Assembly: GCF_002847305.1 (NCBI RefSeq)
Contig: NZ_CP025408.1
Location: forward strand, 604,001 to 668,000
Reading direction: 5' to 3'
DNA: 64,000 nt
Origin: Paracoccus tegillarcae
GTDB lineage: Bacteria; Pseudomonadota; Alphaproteobacteria; Rhodobacterales; Rhodobacteraceae
The translations under genes and the position numbers were made by a program. The notes beneath the pieces were generated by a model, which saw only the letters and a program-made list of their open reading frames with translations, searched no databases and had not been told where the DNA came from. Shown here in pieces: positions 25,345 to 37,553 of the stretch (positions are counted from its first letter, which is position 1; each line of letters starts with the position of its first letter).

Positions 25345-26571
25345 TCAGTTGCCAGCCGGAGCGGCTTCGCCATCGGCGGCGGGTTCTTCTGCAGCGGCTT
25401 CGTCTGCCGCGGGCGCATCGGCGGCAGCCTCGTCCGCAGCAGCTTCATCTGCCGCAGGCTCTTCGGTCGCAGCGGGTTCTTCTGCCGCAGCTTCGTCCGT
25501 GGCAGCGTCCTCGGCGGCCGGCTCTTCTGCTGCGGGTTCTTCCGTCACAGCTTCCTCGGCGGCAGGTTCCTCCGTCGCAGCTTCTTCAGCGGCAGGCTCT
25601 TCAGCAGCCGGCTCTTCAGCGGCAGCGTCCTCTGCGGCGGGTTCTTCTGCAGCAGCAGCCTCACCCTCAGCAGGCGCTTCTGCGGCAGCGGCTGCACCAG
25701 CCGGGACGTCGGCCTCGGCGATGGCTTCCTCACCACCCATGCTGCCACCTTCCTGGGCGACCCAGGCTTCAAACTTGTCCTGCGAAACGGCTTTGACGAC
25801 GATCGGCATATAGGCGTGGTTGATGCCGCACAGCTCGCTGCACTGACCGAAATAGATGCCCTCTTCGCTGACATTGAACCACAGTTGCGCAATCCGGCCC
25901 GGCACGGCGTCCTGCTTGACCGCAAAGGCCGGAACGGCCCAGGCGTGGATCACGTCATTGGCGGTGACCTGCACCAGCACGTCCTGATCGACGGGGATCA
26001 CGACGGCAGTGTCGGTGGCCAGCAGGTATTCATCTTCGCTATAGCCATAATCGGCCAATTCTTCCTTTGCCAGCATGAGGCTGTCAAAGCTGAGCCCGTT
26101 ATCGGGATATTCATAGGACCAGTACCACTGGTTGCCGATCGCCTTGATCACCAGATCGGGATCTTCCGGCATCTCCTGCGAATAGAACAGGCGCGGCAGC
26201 GAAAAGACACCGATCACGATCAGGATCAGCACTGGCACAATCGTCCAGACGACCTCGACGGGGGTGTTGTGGGTGAACTTGGCGGGAACCGGGTTCGCGC
26301 GGCTGTTAAAGCGGAAAATCACGATCAGCAGCAGCGCACAGACGAACACCGTCACCACCGCGATGATGATCAGGACGAAGTGATCCAGCCAATGCTGCTG
26401 CACCGCAATCTCGGTGACCGCAGGCTGAAATCCGGTTCCGCCGTTTACCGGTTTCCCGATCGTCGGCAGATCGCCCAACACGCCTTGCGCAAAAGCGGCA
26501 CTCGCCGCCAATCCACCCGCCGCGAACCCCGTTGCTGCCGCGGTTGCACGGCGAATCATCGCTTTTGCCAT
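25345..26571 (-). CDS. ctaC: Cytochrome c oxidase subunit II with a long acidic C-terminal tail
   Basis: A 408-residue precursor of the CuA subunit of aa3 oxidase. The signal peptide ends near 'AAFAQG' (residue about 28). Two membrane helices follow (about 64-86 and 105-126), then the periplasmic cupredoxin domain. All CuA ligands are present: His209, Cys244, Glu246, Cys248, His252 and Met255. The family would normally end near residue 275. Here residues 279-408 form a tail built of Ala, Glu, Pro, Asp and Thr in AAEEP/ATEEP-type repeats, with no Lys, Arg or aromatic residue. Paracoccus subunit II is recalled to be processed at both ends, so the tail may be removed or may help bind cytochrome c. 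The ATG at 26569-26571 is chosen. Confidence 0.96.
   Translation of the reverse strand: MAKAMIRRATAAATGFAAGGLAASAAFAQGVLGDLPTIGKPVNGGTGFQPAVTEIAVQQHWLDHFVLIIIAVVTVFVCALLLIVIFRFNSRANPVPAKFTHNTPVEVVWTIVPVLILIVIGVFSLPRLFYSQEMPEDPDLVIKAIGNQWYWSYEYPDNGLSFDSLMLAKEELADYGYSEDEYLLATDTAVVIPVDQDVLVQVTANDVIHAWAVPAFAVKQDAVPGRIAQLWFNVSEEGIYFGQCSELCGINHAYMPIVVKAVSQDKFEAWVAQEGGSMGGEEAIAEADVPAGAAAAAEAPAEGEAAAAEEPAAEDAAAEEPAAEEPAAEEAATEEPAAEEAVTEEPAAEEPAAEDAATDEAAAEEPAATEEPAADEAAADEAAADAPAADEAAAEEPAADGEAAPAGN
25351..25736 (-). repeat. Degenerate tandem repeat encoding the ctaC acidic tail
   Basis: The DNA for residues about 279-408 of CtaC is a run of near-identical 15-18-base units (GCGGCGGAAGAACCG-like on the coding strand) giving [15 protein letters not shown] and similar peptides. 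Such units can slip during replication, so tail length probably varies among strains. Frames on the opposite strand through here are shadows. Confidence 0.85.
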
Positions 26572-26743
26572 CGTCCCATCCCGTTGCCTTGGCGCGTCCA
26601 CTGGGACACGCATGGGTCAAGGGCCGCCAATAGCCGCCCCTTTTCCTTGCTCAGTGACCGTTCTATGACCATATCTCAGCCCATCCGGCAAGACGTAGGA
26701 ATGTCTTGAGCACGAAATTTTCCCGCCAGAAAGGACGCTTTCG

Positions 26744-28165
<1,422 letters not shown>

Positions 28166-28239
28166 AAATTATTCCAGCGCTAACGAGTTGTTAACCATTG
28201 CCGCGCTAGACCTAGCTTCAGGATGAGGCGAGGGCAGCA

Positions 28240-29412
28240 ATGACGATTGGAAATTTTTCTTTCGACACCCCCAACACCCCACCCACCGCGAAAGAAGATG
28301 ACCTCAGCTTCCTTCGCCTCATCCGCTCTCGCCGCGTTGGTCCGGCGACCTTCCACCGGCTGCTTGCCGAACACCAGACCGTCGCCGCCGCGCTGGACGC
28401 GCTGCCGCGCATCGCCAGCGACGCCGGCATCGAGAAATACGAGATCTGCTCCGAAGCCGTGGTCGAGGCCGAATTGCGCGCAGGCCGCCGGTCCGGCGCG
28501 CAACTGATCCGCTGTGATCACCCCAGCTATCCGGTCGCCCTGCGCGAGATCGACGGCGCGCCGCCGGTCTTGTGGCTGCGCGGCGATGCGCGCTGGCTGC
28601 ACGCCGCGCCCTTCGCGGTCATTGGCGCGCGCAACGCCTCGTCTCTGGGTCTGCGCATGGCGCGCGGCATGGCGGCGGGACTGGGTGAGGCCGGACATTG
28701 CATCGTCGCAGGCCTCGCGCGCGGCATCGACACCGCCGCCCATAACGCGGCGCTGGCAACCGGGACCGTTGCGGTCATGGCCGGCGGCATCGACAAGATA
28801 TATCCGTCAGAAAATACCGTACTGGCTGCCCAGATCGCCGAGAAAGGCGCGCTGATATCCGAACAGCCCCCCGGCACCGAACCCGCCGCGCGCCACTTTC
28901 CCGCCCGCAATCGCATCATCAGCGGTCTGTCGCGGGCGGTGGTGGTGATCGAGGCCGCACATAGATCCGGCAGTCTGATCACGGCCAGGAATGCGCTGGA
29001 TCAGGGGCGCGAGGTCATGGCGGTGCCCGGTCATCCGATGGATGCCCGCGCCGCAGGCTGCAACATGCTGATCCGCGACGGTGCGCTGCTGGTGCGCAGC
29101 GCCGCCGATGTAATCGCAGCCGCAGGACATGGCCGCGCCGATCATCCGGCGCCACCGATGCGGACCGACGCGCACAGCAGTTCGCGCGCCCCGGCCCCGA
29201 TCCCGCCCACACCACAACGGCCTAACGATGCAGGGGGACCGGCAAATCTGGAACGCCGCATTCTGGCCTGGTTGTCGCCCAGCCCCAGTGACGAGGACGA
29301 CCTGATCCGCCGCCTCGGCGTCCCCGCATCCGTCGCGAACACCGCGATTCTGTCGCTTGAATTGCAGGGGTTGCTGACCCGTCTGGCCGGCGGGCGGCTG
29401 TCACGCAGCTAG
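28240..29412 (+). CDS. dprA: DNA processing protein DprA
   Basis: A 390-residue protein that protects incoming single-stranded DNA and loads RecA during transformation. A SAM-like N-terminal part is followed by the Rossmann DprA core: 'FAVIGARNASSLGLRMARGMA' and 'HCIVAGLARGIDTAAHNAAL' (key: GLARGIDTAAH). 'GGIDKIYPSEN', 'FPARNRIISGLSRAVVVIEA' (key: FPARNRIISGLS) and 'SGSLITARNALDQGREVMAVPG' follow. A C-terminal winged-helix (about 325-390, DprA_WH) ends the protein. It lies between tldD and topA, a common order in this family of bacteria. No competence genes are seen nearby. Confidence 0.97.
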   Translation: MTIGNFSFDTPNTPPTAKEDDLSFLRLIRSRRVGPATFHRLLAEHQTVAAALDALPRIASDAGIEKYEICSEAVVEAELRAGRRSGAQLIRCDHPSYPVALREIDGAPPVLWLRGDARWLHAAPFAVIGARNASSLGLRMARGMAAGLGEAGHCIVAGLARGIDTAAHNAALATGTVAVMAGGIDKIYPSENTVLAAQIAEKGALISEQPPGTEPAARHFPARNRIISGLSRAVVVIEAAHRSGSLITARNALDQGREVMAVPGHPMDARAAGCNMLIRDGALLVRSAADVIAAAGHGRADHPAPPMRTDAHSSSRAPAPIPPTPQRPNDAGGPANLERRILAWLSPSPSDEDDLIRRLGVPASVANTAILSLELQGLLTRLAGGRLSRS

Positions 29413-29566
29413 CACAGGCGCCTACCTCGCGGCTGCGGCGAGCGCGCCATCAGCACCTTGGTCGGCCTGCCATCCGCGTGATCTGACGAGCGATTTCGGC
29501 GCGTCTGCCGCGCCCCGATCACCGCCAGACAGGCCTGATCCGCCGAACGCCGACAGAAAGCACCCG

Positions 29567-29595
29567 TTGACAGTGTCCGCCGCGCTGCCCATGTT
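29567..29595 (+). promoter_or_regulatory. Sigma-70-like promoter of topA
   Basis: TTGACA (29567-29572) and CATGTT (29590-29595) are separated by exactly 17 bases, and lie about 33 bases before the topA ATG. This is a good match for the -35 box and a partial one for the -10 box. Confidence 0.55.
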
Positions 29596-29627
29596 CCCGG
29601 CCCAATCGCAAGTGCAGTGAGTTGCCA

Positions 29628-32324
<2,697 letters not shown>

Positions 32325-32358
32325 GTTCTTCACCGACGGCACCGGGCCGGGGATAACG

Positions 32359-32387
32359 CGGCGATGGGATAACCTGCCCCATCGCCG
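32359..32387 (+). terminator. Stem-loop after topA
   Basis: CGGCGATGGG (32359-32368) pairs perfectly with CCCATCGCCG (32378-32387) across a 9-base loop. There is no T-tract, so termination would be weak or factor-dependent. Confidence 0.5.
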
Positions 32388-32408
32388 AACTCAGACGGAG
32401 CAGTCTTG

Positions 32409-33074
32409 ATGTCTCGTTTCGAATACCTGCCCGAGGACACGCAGATAAACCCGGTGCTGATGCGCGCCATGGCCGTTCTGGCGGTCTCGGGATGCGCGGC
32501 AATGCTGATCGCGACGGTCGCCGCCGCCGCCGTGGTCGATGACAAGAACTGGATGGCCGACACGATCTCGGATCTGGCGGCGGGGCGATGGGAACAGATC
32601 CAGGATTTCGGGATCTATGCGCTGATCATGGCAACAGCGGCGGCAGCCACGGGCGCGGCCAACCTGCATCTGGGCGGCACGCGATGGGCCTTGGGCTGCA
32701 TCGCGCTGGTCATCGCGGTCCCCTGCATGGTCATCATTGCTGCACGCGAAGCCTATAGCCCCACCAATGACGGCACGCCGGTGCATTATTACGTCGTCTT
32801 GCTGATGGGCGCGATGCTGACGGCGGGACCGCTGCTGATGGCGCCGGGCGCGGCGCGGGTCGCGCGCGGATGGCAAACGACCTTTGTGATTGCCGGCCTG
32901 GGCTTTGGTGCGCTTGTTCCTATCTTCTTTTTCGTGGTGCCAACCAGCCATGACGGGCTGGTGGAACGCGTGATGGGTCTGTTTGCAATGCTGTGGATCG
33001 GTGGCTTGGGCGTGATGTTCTGGAACGCCGCCTCGCATATCGAACGTCGCTATCGCGGGCCCCGACGCAATTGA
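32409..33074 (+). CDS. DUF998-like membrane protein
   Basis: A 221-residue protein with about six membrane helices: 'AMAVLAVSGCAAMLIATVAAAAVV', 'IYALIMATAAAATGAANLHL', 'GCIALVIAVPCMVIIAA', 'VHYYVVLLMGAMLTAGPLLM', 'FVIAGLGFGALVPIFFFVVP' and 'VMGLFAMLWIGGLGVMFW'. The 'WMADTISDLAAGRWEQIQDFGIYAL' segment (key: TISDLAAG...QDFGIY) resembles the start of DUF998 proteins. GGAG lies a few bases before the ATG (32409); an in-frame TTG at 32406 is not preferred. The function is unknown. Confidence 0.72.
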   Translation: MSRFEYLPEDTQINPVLMRAMAVLAVSGCAAMLIATVAAAAVVDDKNWMADTISDLAAGRWEQIQDFGIYALIMATAAAATGAANLHLGGTRWALGCIALVIAVPCMVIIAAREAYSPTNDGTPVHYYVVLLMGAMLTAGPLLMAPGAARVARGWQTTFVIAGLGFGALVPIFFFVVPTSHDGLVERVMGLFAMLWIGGLGVMFWNAASHIERRYRGPRRN

Positions 33075-33134
33075 CAGTGCCCGCCTTGCGGGCGACAACT
33101 GCAGCGATTTTGACATCATCAGGGGGGGTGGCCG

Positions 33135-33839
33135 ATGAAAAAGGTCTATGCCAATGCAAACGAGGCGCTAGACGGCCTCTTGAAGGACGGGATGCTGATC
33201 GCCGCAGGTGGGTTTGGCCTGTGTGGCATTCCCGAATTGCTGATCGACGCCATCGTCGACAGCGGCGTCAAGGACCTCACGGTTGCCTCCAACAACGCGG
33301 GCGTTGACGGCTTCGGTCTGGGCAAACTGCTGGACACGCGCCAGATCAAGAAAATGATGTCCTCCTATGTGGGCGAGAACGCCGAATTCATGCGGCAATA
33401 TCTGTCGGGCGAATTGGAACTGGAATTCAATCCGCAGGGCACCCTGGCCGAACGGATGCGCGCCGGCGGCGCCGGCATTCCGGGCTTTTACACCAAGACC
33501 GGCGTCGGCACCGTGATCGCCGAGGGCAAAGAGGTAAAGGAATTTGGCGGCAAGGATTACATCCTCGAACGCGGGATCTTTGCCGATCTGTCCATCGTCA
33601 AGGCGTGGAAAGCCGATGACACCGGCAACCTGATCTTCCGCAAGACCGCGCGCAACTTCAACCCGCCGGCCGCGATGTGTGGCAAGGTCTGTGTGGCCGA
33701 GGTCGAGGAAATCGTGCCGCGCGGCAGCATCGACCCCGACCTGATCCACCTGCCGGGCATCTACGTGCATCGCATCGTGCAGGGCGAACATGAAAAGCGC
33801 ATCGAACAGCGTACCACCCGCAAGCGTGAGGAGGCCTGA
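33135..33839 (+). CDS. scoA: 3-oxoacid CoA-transferase, subunit A
   Basis: A 234-residue alpha subunit of succinyl-CoA:3-ketoacid CoA-transferase, which moves CoA from succinyl-CoA to acetoacetate in ketone-body use. '[19 protein letters not shown]', '[17 protein letters not shown]', '[24 protein letters not shown]' (key: SYVGENAEF) and '[21 protein letters not shown]' (key: [18 protein letters not shown]) are family motifs. Its stop is one base before the scoB start. AGGGGGGGT-rich sequence with GGTGG precedes the ATG. Confidence 0.96.
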   Translation: MKKVYANANEALDGLLKDGMLIAAGGFGLCGIPELLIDAIVDSGVKDLTVASNNAGVDGFGLGKLLDTRQIKKMMSSYVGENAEFMRQYLSGELELEFNPQGTLAERMRAGGAGIPGFYTKTGVGTVIAEGKEVKEFGGKDYILERGIFADLSIVKAWKADDTGNLIFRKTARNFNPPAAMCGKVCVAEVEEIVPRGSIDPDLIHLPGIYVHRIVQGEHEKRIEQRTTRKREEA

Positions 33840-33840
33840 T

Positions 33841-34467
33841 ATGCCCTGGGACCGCAACCAAATGGCCGCGCGCGCGGCCGAGGAACTGGAAGACGGCATG
33901 TATGTGAACCTCGGCATCGGGATACCGACGCTGGTGGCCAACTATGTCGGCGACAAGGACATCACCCTGCAATCCGAAAACGGCATGCTGGGCATGGGCC
34001 CCTTCCCCTTTGAGGGCGAAGAAGACCCCGACCTGATCAATGCCGGCAAGCAGACGATCACCGAATTGTCGCGCACCAGCTATTTCGACAGCGCCACCAG
34101 CTTTGGCATGATCCGCGGCGGCAAGATCGCAGCCGCGATTCTGGGCGCGATGGAGGTTGCCGAGAACGGCGATCTGGCGAACTGGATGATCCCCAAGAAG
34201 CTGGTCAAGGGCATGGGCGGCGCGATGGATCTGGTTGCCGGCGTGGGTCGCGTGATCGTGGTCATGGACCACACCAACAAGCACGGCGAATCCAAGGTTC
34301 TGACCGAATGCACCCTGCCGCTGACCGGCAAGGGCGTGGTGGACCGGATCATCACCAATCTGGGCGTGCTGGACGTGACCGAAGGCGGTCTGAAGATTGT
34401 CGAACTGGCCGATGGCGTGACCGAGGACGAAATGCGGGCCGCGACCCAGGCGACCATCGTCAACTAG
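33841..34467 (+). CDS. scoB: 3-oxoacid CoA-transferase, subunit B
   Basis: A 208-residue beta subunit that forms the catalytic glutamyl-CoA. The catalytic Glu46 lies in 'LQSENGMLGMGPFPFEGEEDPDLINAG' (key: SENGMLGMGP). 'YVNLGIGIPTLVANYV' and 'NWMIPKKLVKGMGGAMDLVAG' (key: KGMGGAMDLVAG) are conserved. The ATG at 33841 is one base after the scoA stop, with GAGGAGGCC upstream. A strong terminator follows at 34491-34525, so scoAB is a two-gene unit. Confidence 0.96.
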   Translation: MPWDRNQMAARAAEELEDGMYVNLGIGIPTLVANYVGDKDITLQSENGMLGMGPFPFEGEEDPDLINAGKQTITELSRTSYFDSATSFGMIRGGKIAAAILGAMEVAENGDLANWMIPKKLVKGMGGAMDLVAGVGRVIVVMDHTNKHGESKVLTECTLPLTGKGVVDRIITNLGVLDVTEGGLKIVELADGVTEDEMRAATQATIVN

Positions 34468-34490
34468 GCCCCAGCCTCAGACAAGATGAT

Positions 34491-34525
34491 GGGCGTTGCG
34501 CGAGACCTCGCGCAGCGCCCTTTTT
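34491..34525 (+). terminator. Rho-independent terminator of scoAB
   Basis: GGGCGTTGCGCGAG (34491-34504) pairs with CTCGCGCAGCGCCC (34507-34520) with one wobble, followed by TTTTT (34521-34525). Confidence 0.92.
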
Positions 34526-34684
34526 CATGTTCGGCCCATCGCCTGCCTGTCTGCGCGCCGCAGGAAATAAAGTGACGTGTTTAGCGATCTGATTGACGGT
34601 GGCACAGGCACAAGACGAAGATCGCCCCGGAACAGCGCGGCTGGCCTGGCGCCGGCATCGCGATCTACGGGGCGAATGGACGGT

Positions 34685-35104
34685 ATGGATCTGGACCACC
34701 ACGACAGGCATATCCTGTCTCAACTGGACAAGAACGGGCGAATGTCGCTGGCCGGGCTGGGTCGCGAAATCGGGCTTTCGCGCCATGCTGTGCGCGACAG
34801 GATCACTCGAATGGAAAAGGCCGGCATCATTCTGGGTTTCCGCGTGGTGCAGGGCGACGGTGGTGTGGCACAGGAACGCGCGCTGATTTTTGTCGCCCTG
34901 AACGATCCATCCGACGACACCGCGATCCAGTGGCTGGCGGCCTTGCCCAGCACCCGCCGCCTATGGCAGATCGCCGGCGAATGGGATGTGGTGCTGGCCG
35001 TAACTGTCGCCGGACCTGCTGATCTGGCGCGACTGAACGCCAAGATCGAAGGCCGCGCGCTGATCGCAAGATCGGTCGGACATATGGTCGACCGCGCGAT
35101 GTAG
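34685..35104 (+). CDS. Lrp/AsnC-family transcriptional regulator
   Basis: A 139-residue regulator with an N-terminal helix-turn-helix (DRHILSQLDKNGRMSLAGLG, then REIGLSRHAVRDRITRME) and a C-terminal RAM/AsnC ligand domain with 'LWQIAGEWDVVLAVTVAGPADLARL' (key: GEWDVVLAV). The family senses amino acids. The start could be the ATG at 34685 or the in-frame ATG at 34676; the shorter is chosen because the family opens near MDLDxxD. It sits after scoAB and before the hypothetical-GNAT-ybgC operon. The target is unknown. Confidence 0.9.
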   Translation: MDLDHHDRHILSQLDKNGRMSLAGLGREIGLSRHAVRDRITRMEKAGIILGFRVVQGDGGVAQERALIFVALNDPSDDTAIQWLAALPSTRRLWQIAGEWDVVLAVTVAGPADLARLNAKIEGRALIARSVGHMVDRAM

Positions 35105-35149
35105 CGCCACCATCTGGACCCCGCAGCAAGGGCGGCGTATCGGTGCGGG

Positions 35150-35758
35150 ATGGATAGCAGCGCCCTGACAATGACCCCCGATGAGATCGCCGCCCTCTTC
35201 ACAACCGAGGATGGCGGCTTCCTTTGCGCCCGGTGGGGGCGCCCGATTGCGCCGGTCATCTTTGGCCTGGCCGACGAGACTTTGGATATCTTTCGCGCCG
35301 CGATCCGGGCGGTGGCGGAGGATGCAGGCACCGGGGTGGTGGAAATCGACCCCGATATGGGCAGCAATATGATGACCTTCTTTGTCCGCGACTGGCAAGA
35401 GCTGCGCGGCGTGCCCGATCTTGACCGCCTGACCGACCGCCCTGACCTGCCCGATCGTCTGGCCGATGCCTCGGCCGATCAATACCGCCTGTTCCGCTTT
35501 GATGCCGATGGGGGCATTCGCGCCTGCCTGACCTTTCTGCGCCTGTCGGGCGCGCTGGCCGATGCGCACCCGGCCCAACTGGCCGAGACGCTGGCGGTCC
35601 GCGCCATGCTGACATTCGCACGCGACGTGACGCCCACCCCGCAACTGGCCGCGCTGATCCGCGCTGCCTATGATCCGGTGCTGCCGATTGCCGCGACAGA
35701 TCCCAGCCATGCGCTGCGACTGGCCGCGCGGATGACAGCCTCGGACGCGCAGGGATGA
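35150..35758 (+). CDS. Conserved hypothetical protein
   Basis: A 202-residue protein with no recognised domain. It contains 'FLCARWGRPIAPVIFGLADETLDIFRAAIR' (key: CARWGRPIAPVIFG) and 'VVEIDPDMGSNMMTFFVRDW', then an Arg/Leu-rich helical second half. It has no signal peptide or clear membrane helix, and is probably cytoplasmic. An ATG at 35171 is another possible start. The stop overlaps the next GNAT gene by 4 bases, so it probably leads the operon that includes ybgC. Confidence 0.82.
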   Translation: MDSSALTMTPDEIAALFTTEDGGFLCARWGRPIAPVIFGLADETLDIFRAAIRAVAEDAGTGVVEIDPDMGSNMMTFFVRDWQELRGVPDLDRLTDRPDLPDRLADASADQYRLFRFDADGGIRACLTFLRLSGALADAHPAQLAETLAVRAMLTFARDVTPTPQLAALIRAAYDPVLPIAATDPSHALRLAARMTASDAQG

Positions 35759-36252
35759 GCACGCGACTGTCCTACATCAAGGTCGGCCAGTTCAACCTCG
35801 ATCAGGTCATGGCGTTGTCTGTGCGCGACAGCGAAAAGCACCTGATTGCCAGCAACGCCGAATGGCTTGCAGATGCGGCGCATGAACCCGACGCGCTGAG
35901 TTTCGCAATTCATGCCGGGCCACAGGCGGTGGGTCTGATCTCGGTCATTGATCCGCGCGTGATCGAGGATGCCGAGGAAGACTTTCAGCCGCAGCATCTT
36001 TATGTCTGGCGGCTGATGATCGACCAGGCGCATCGCGGATACGGCTATGGCGCGGCGGCGATCGCCTTTGCCGCCGAACTGGCCCGGATCATGGGGCTCA
36101 AGGGCGTGTCGCTGACCACGATGGACCGCGCGGCAGGCAATGCGCTGCCGTTCTATAACAGCCTGGGGTTTCAGCCGACCGGCAGGCGCCTGAACGGTGA
36201 GGTCGAGCTGCTGCGTGACGGGGTGATTGCAGGCGACAAAACCCACGCCTAG
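35755..36252 (+). CDS. GNAT-family N-acetyltransferase
   Basis: A 165-residue GNAT enzyme. 'FQPQHLYVWRLMIDQAHRGYGYGAAAIAFAAEL' (key: HRGYGYGAAAI) carries the acetyl-CoA loop. 'GVSLTTMDRAAGNALPFYNSLGF' (key: NALPFYNSLGF) is the C-terminal motif with conserved Asn and Tyr, as in spermidine/spermine-type or other GNATs. Its ATG overlaps the previous stop by 4 bases. The substrate is unknown; polyamines are possible from the 'NxxxxxFYxSLGF' signature. Confidence 0.87.
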   Translation: MSTRLSYIKVGQFNLDQVMALSVRDSEKHLIASNAEWLADAAHEPDALSFAIHAGPQAVGLISVIDPRVIEDAEEDFQPQHLYVWRLMIDQAHRGYGYGAAAIAFAAELARIMGLKGVSLTTMDRAAGNALPFYNSLGFQPTGRRLNGEVELLRDGVIAGDKTHA

Positions 36253-36261
36253 ACTGCTGCC

Positions 36262-36651
36262 ATGACACATTGCCTGCCAATCCGCGTCTATTACGAAGAT
36301 ACCGATTTGGCGGGCATCGTCTATTATGCCAATTACCTGAAATTCATTGAACGCGGCCGCACCGACTGGCTGCGCGATCTGGGCGTCGATCAGGGCGCTT
36401 TGAAAGATCGCGAAGGCGTGGTCTTCGCCGTCAGGCGGGTCGAGGCGGACTATCTGTCGCCCGCCCGTTTCGATGATCTGCTGACGGTCGAGACCGCGCT
36501 GCACCAGATGACCCCGGCGCGGATTGTCATGGATCAGCGGGTTCTGCGTGACGATGCGCTGCTGTTTACCGCGCGCGTTACGGTGGCCTGCCTGTCGCCC
36601 AATGGCCGACCGGCCCGCATTCCCCAAATTGTCAGAAAGGCGGTCGCATGA
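36262..36651 (+). CDS. ybgC: Acyl-CoA thioesterase YbgC (tol-pal associated)
   Basis: A 129-residue hotdog-fold thioesterase. 'IRVYYEDTDLAGIVYYANYLKFIERGRTDWLR' (key: YYEDTDLAGIVYYANYLKF) is the 4HBT/YbgC signature with the catalytic Asp. Family members hydrolyse short-chain acyl-CoAs or act on phospholipid metabolism, and are usually encoded just before tolQ. Here tolQ is 4.1 kb downstream, with an aminotransferase, a sulfotransferase-like protein, a hydrolase and an AraC regulator in between. The stop overlaps the aminotransferase start by 4 bases. Confidence 0.92.
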   Translation: MTHCLPIRVYYEDTDLAGIVYYANYLKFIERGRTDWLRDLGVDQGALKDREGVVFAVRRVEADYLSPARFDDLLTVETALHQMTPARIVMDQRVLRDDALLFTARVTVACLSPNGRPARIPQIVRKAVA

Positions 36652-37553
36652 CCCAGCACCGGTCCAGCCATGATGCGGCAGATGATCCACGCAATGACGA
36701 TATCCTGATCTGGGTGAATGGCGCGTTGAAACCGCGCGCCGAAGCCGTGGTCAGCGTCTATGACAGCGGCTTCATGATGGGCGACGGCGTGTGGGAGGGG
36801 CTGCGGCTCTATAACGGTCGCTGGACCTTTCTGGATCTGCATGTGGCGCGGCTGTTCGAAGGCGCAAAGGCGCTGGATCTGGATATCGGCATGACCGCCG
36901 ATCAGATCATCGCCGCACTTGATGAAACGGCCAGGGCCAACGGCATGACCACGGATGCCCATGCCCGCCTGATGGTCACGCGCGGTCCCAAGACCCGCCC
37001 GTTTCAGGACCCGCGCCTGTCACAATCCGGCCCGACGGTCGTGATCATCATGGAACACTCGGTGCCCGTCGACCGGATGGCGCAGGGCATCAGGCTGGCC
37101 ACGGTGCCCAATGTGCGCGGGCAGCCCATGGCCCAGGACCCCAAGCTGAACAGCCATTCCAAGCTCAACTGCATCCTGGCCTGCATCGCCGCGCAAAAGG
37201 CGGGCGCTGACGAGGCGCTGATGCTGGACCCGCAGGGCTTTGTCTCGACCACCAATGGCTGCAATTTCTTCATTGTGCGAAAGGGCGAGGTTTGGACCTC
37301 GACCGGCGATTACTGCATGAACGGCATTACTCGGCGGGCCGTCATCGACCTGTGCCACGAAAACGGCATCACCTGCCGTGAAAAGAACTTTTCGCTGGTC
37401 GAAGTCTATTCCGCGGACGAGGCCTTTCTGACCGGTACGTTCGGCGCGCAAACCCCGGTGGCGGAAATCGACGGGCGGCAGATCGGCGATGGCGGCGGCG
37501 GGCCGCTGACCCGGCGGTTGCAATCGTTCTACAAGGCAAAGGTGGGCGCATGA
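36648..37553 (+). CDS. Class IV PLP aminotransferase, atypical active site
   Basis: A 301-residue fold-type IV PLP enzyme, the family of D-amino-acid/branched-chain aminotransferases. 'SVYDSGFMMGDGVWEGLRLYNGRWTFLDLHVARL' (key: DGVWEGLR) opens the fold. The PLP Lys172 is in 'LNSHSKLNCILACIAA'. In the usual GxxxEG...NxF motif the conserved Glu is replaced: here 'GFVSTTNGCNFFIV' has Thr201 at that place. The residue normally touches the PLP pyridine nitrogen, so the chemistry may differ. It overlaps ybgC and the next gene by 4 bases each. The substrate is unknown. Confidence 0.88.
   Translation: MTQHRSSHDAADDPRNDDILIWVNGALKPRAEAVVSVYDSGFMMGDGVWEGLRLYNGRWTFLDLHVARLFEGAKALDLDIGMTADQIIAALDETARANGMTTDAHARLMVTRGPKTRPFQDPRLSQSGPTVVIIMEHSVPVDRMAQGIRLATVPNVRGQPMAQDPKLNSHSKLNCILACIAAQKAGADEALMLDPQGFVSTTNGCNFFIVRKGEVWTSTGDYCMNGITRRAVIDLCHENGITCREKNFSLVEVYSADEAFLTGTFGAQTPVAEIDGRQIGDGGGGPLTRRLQSFYKAKVGA

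Noticed and set aside
25098..25813. Plus-strand frames rich in Arg/Gln/Leu/Ser/Ala opposite the ctaC tail
   Set aside because: They are the complement of the repeated AAEEP-coding DNA and do not form a separate gene.
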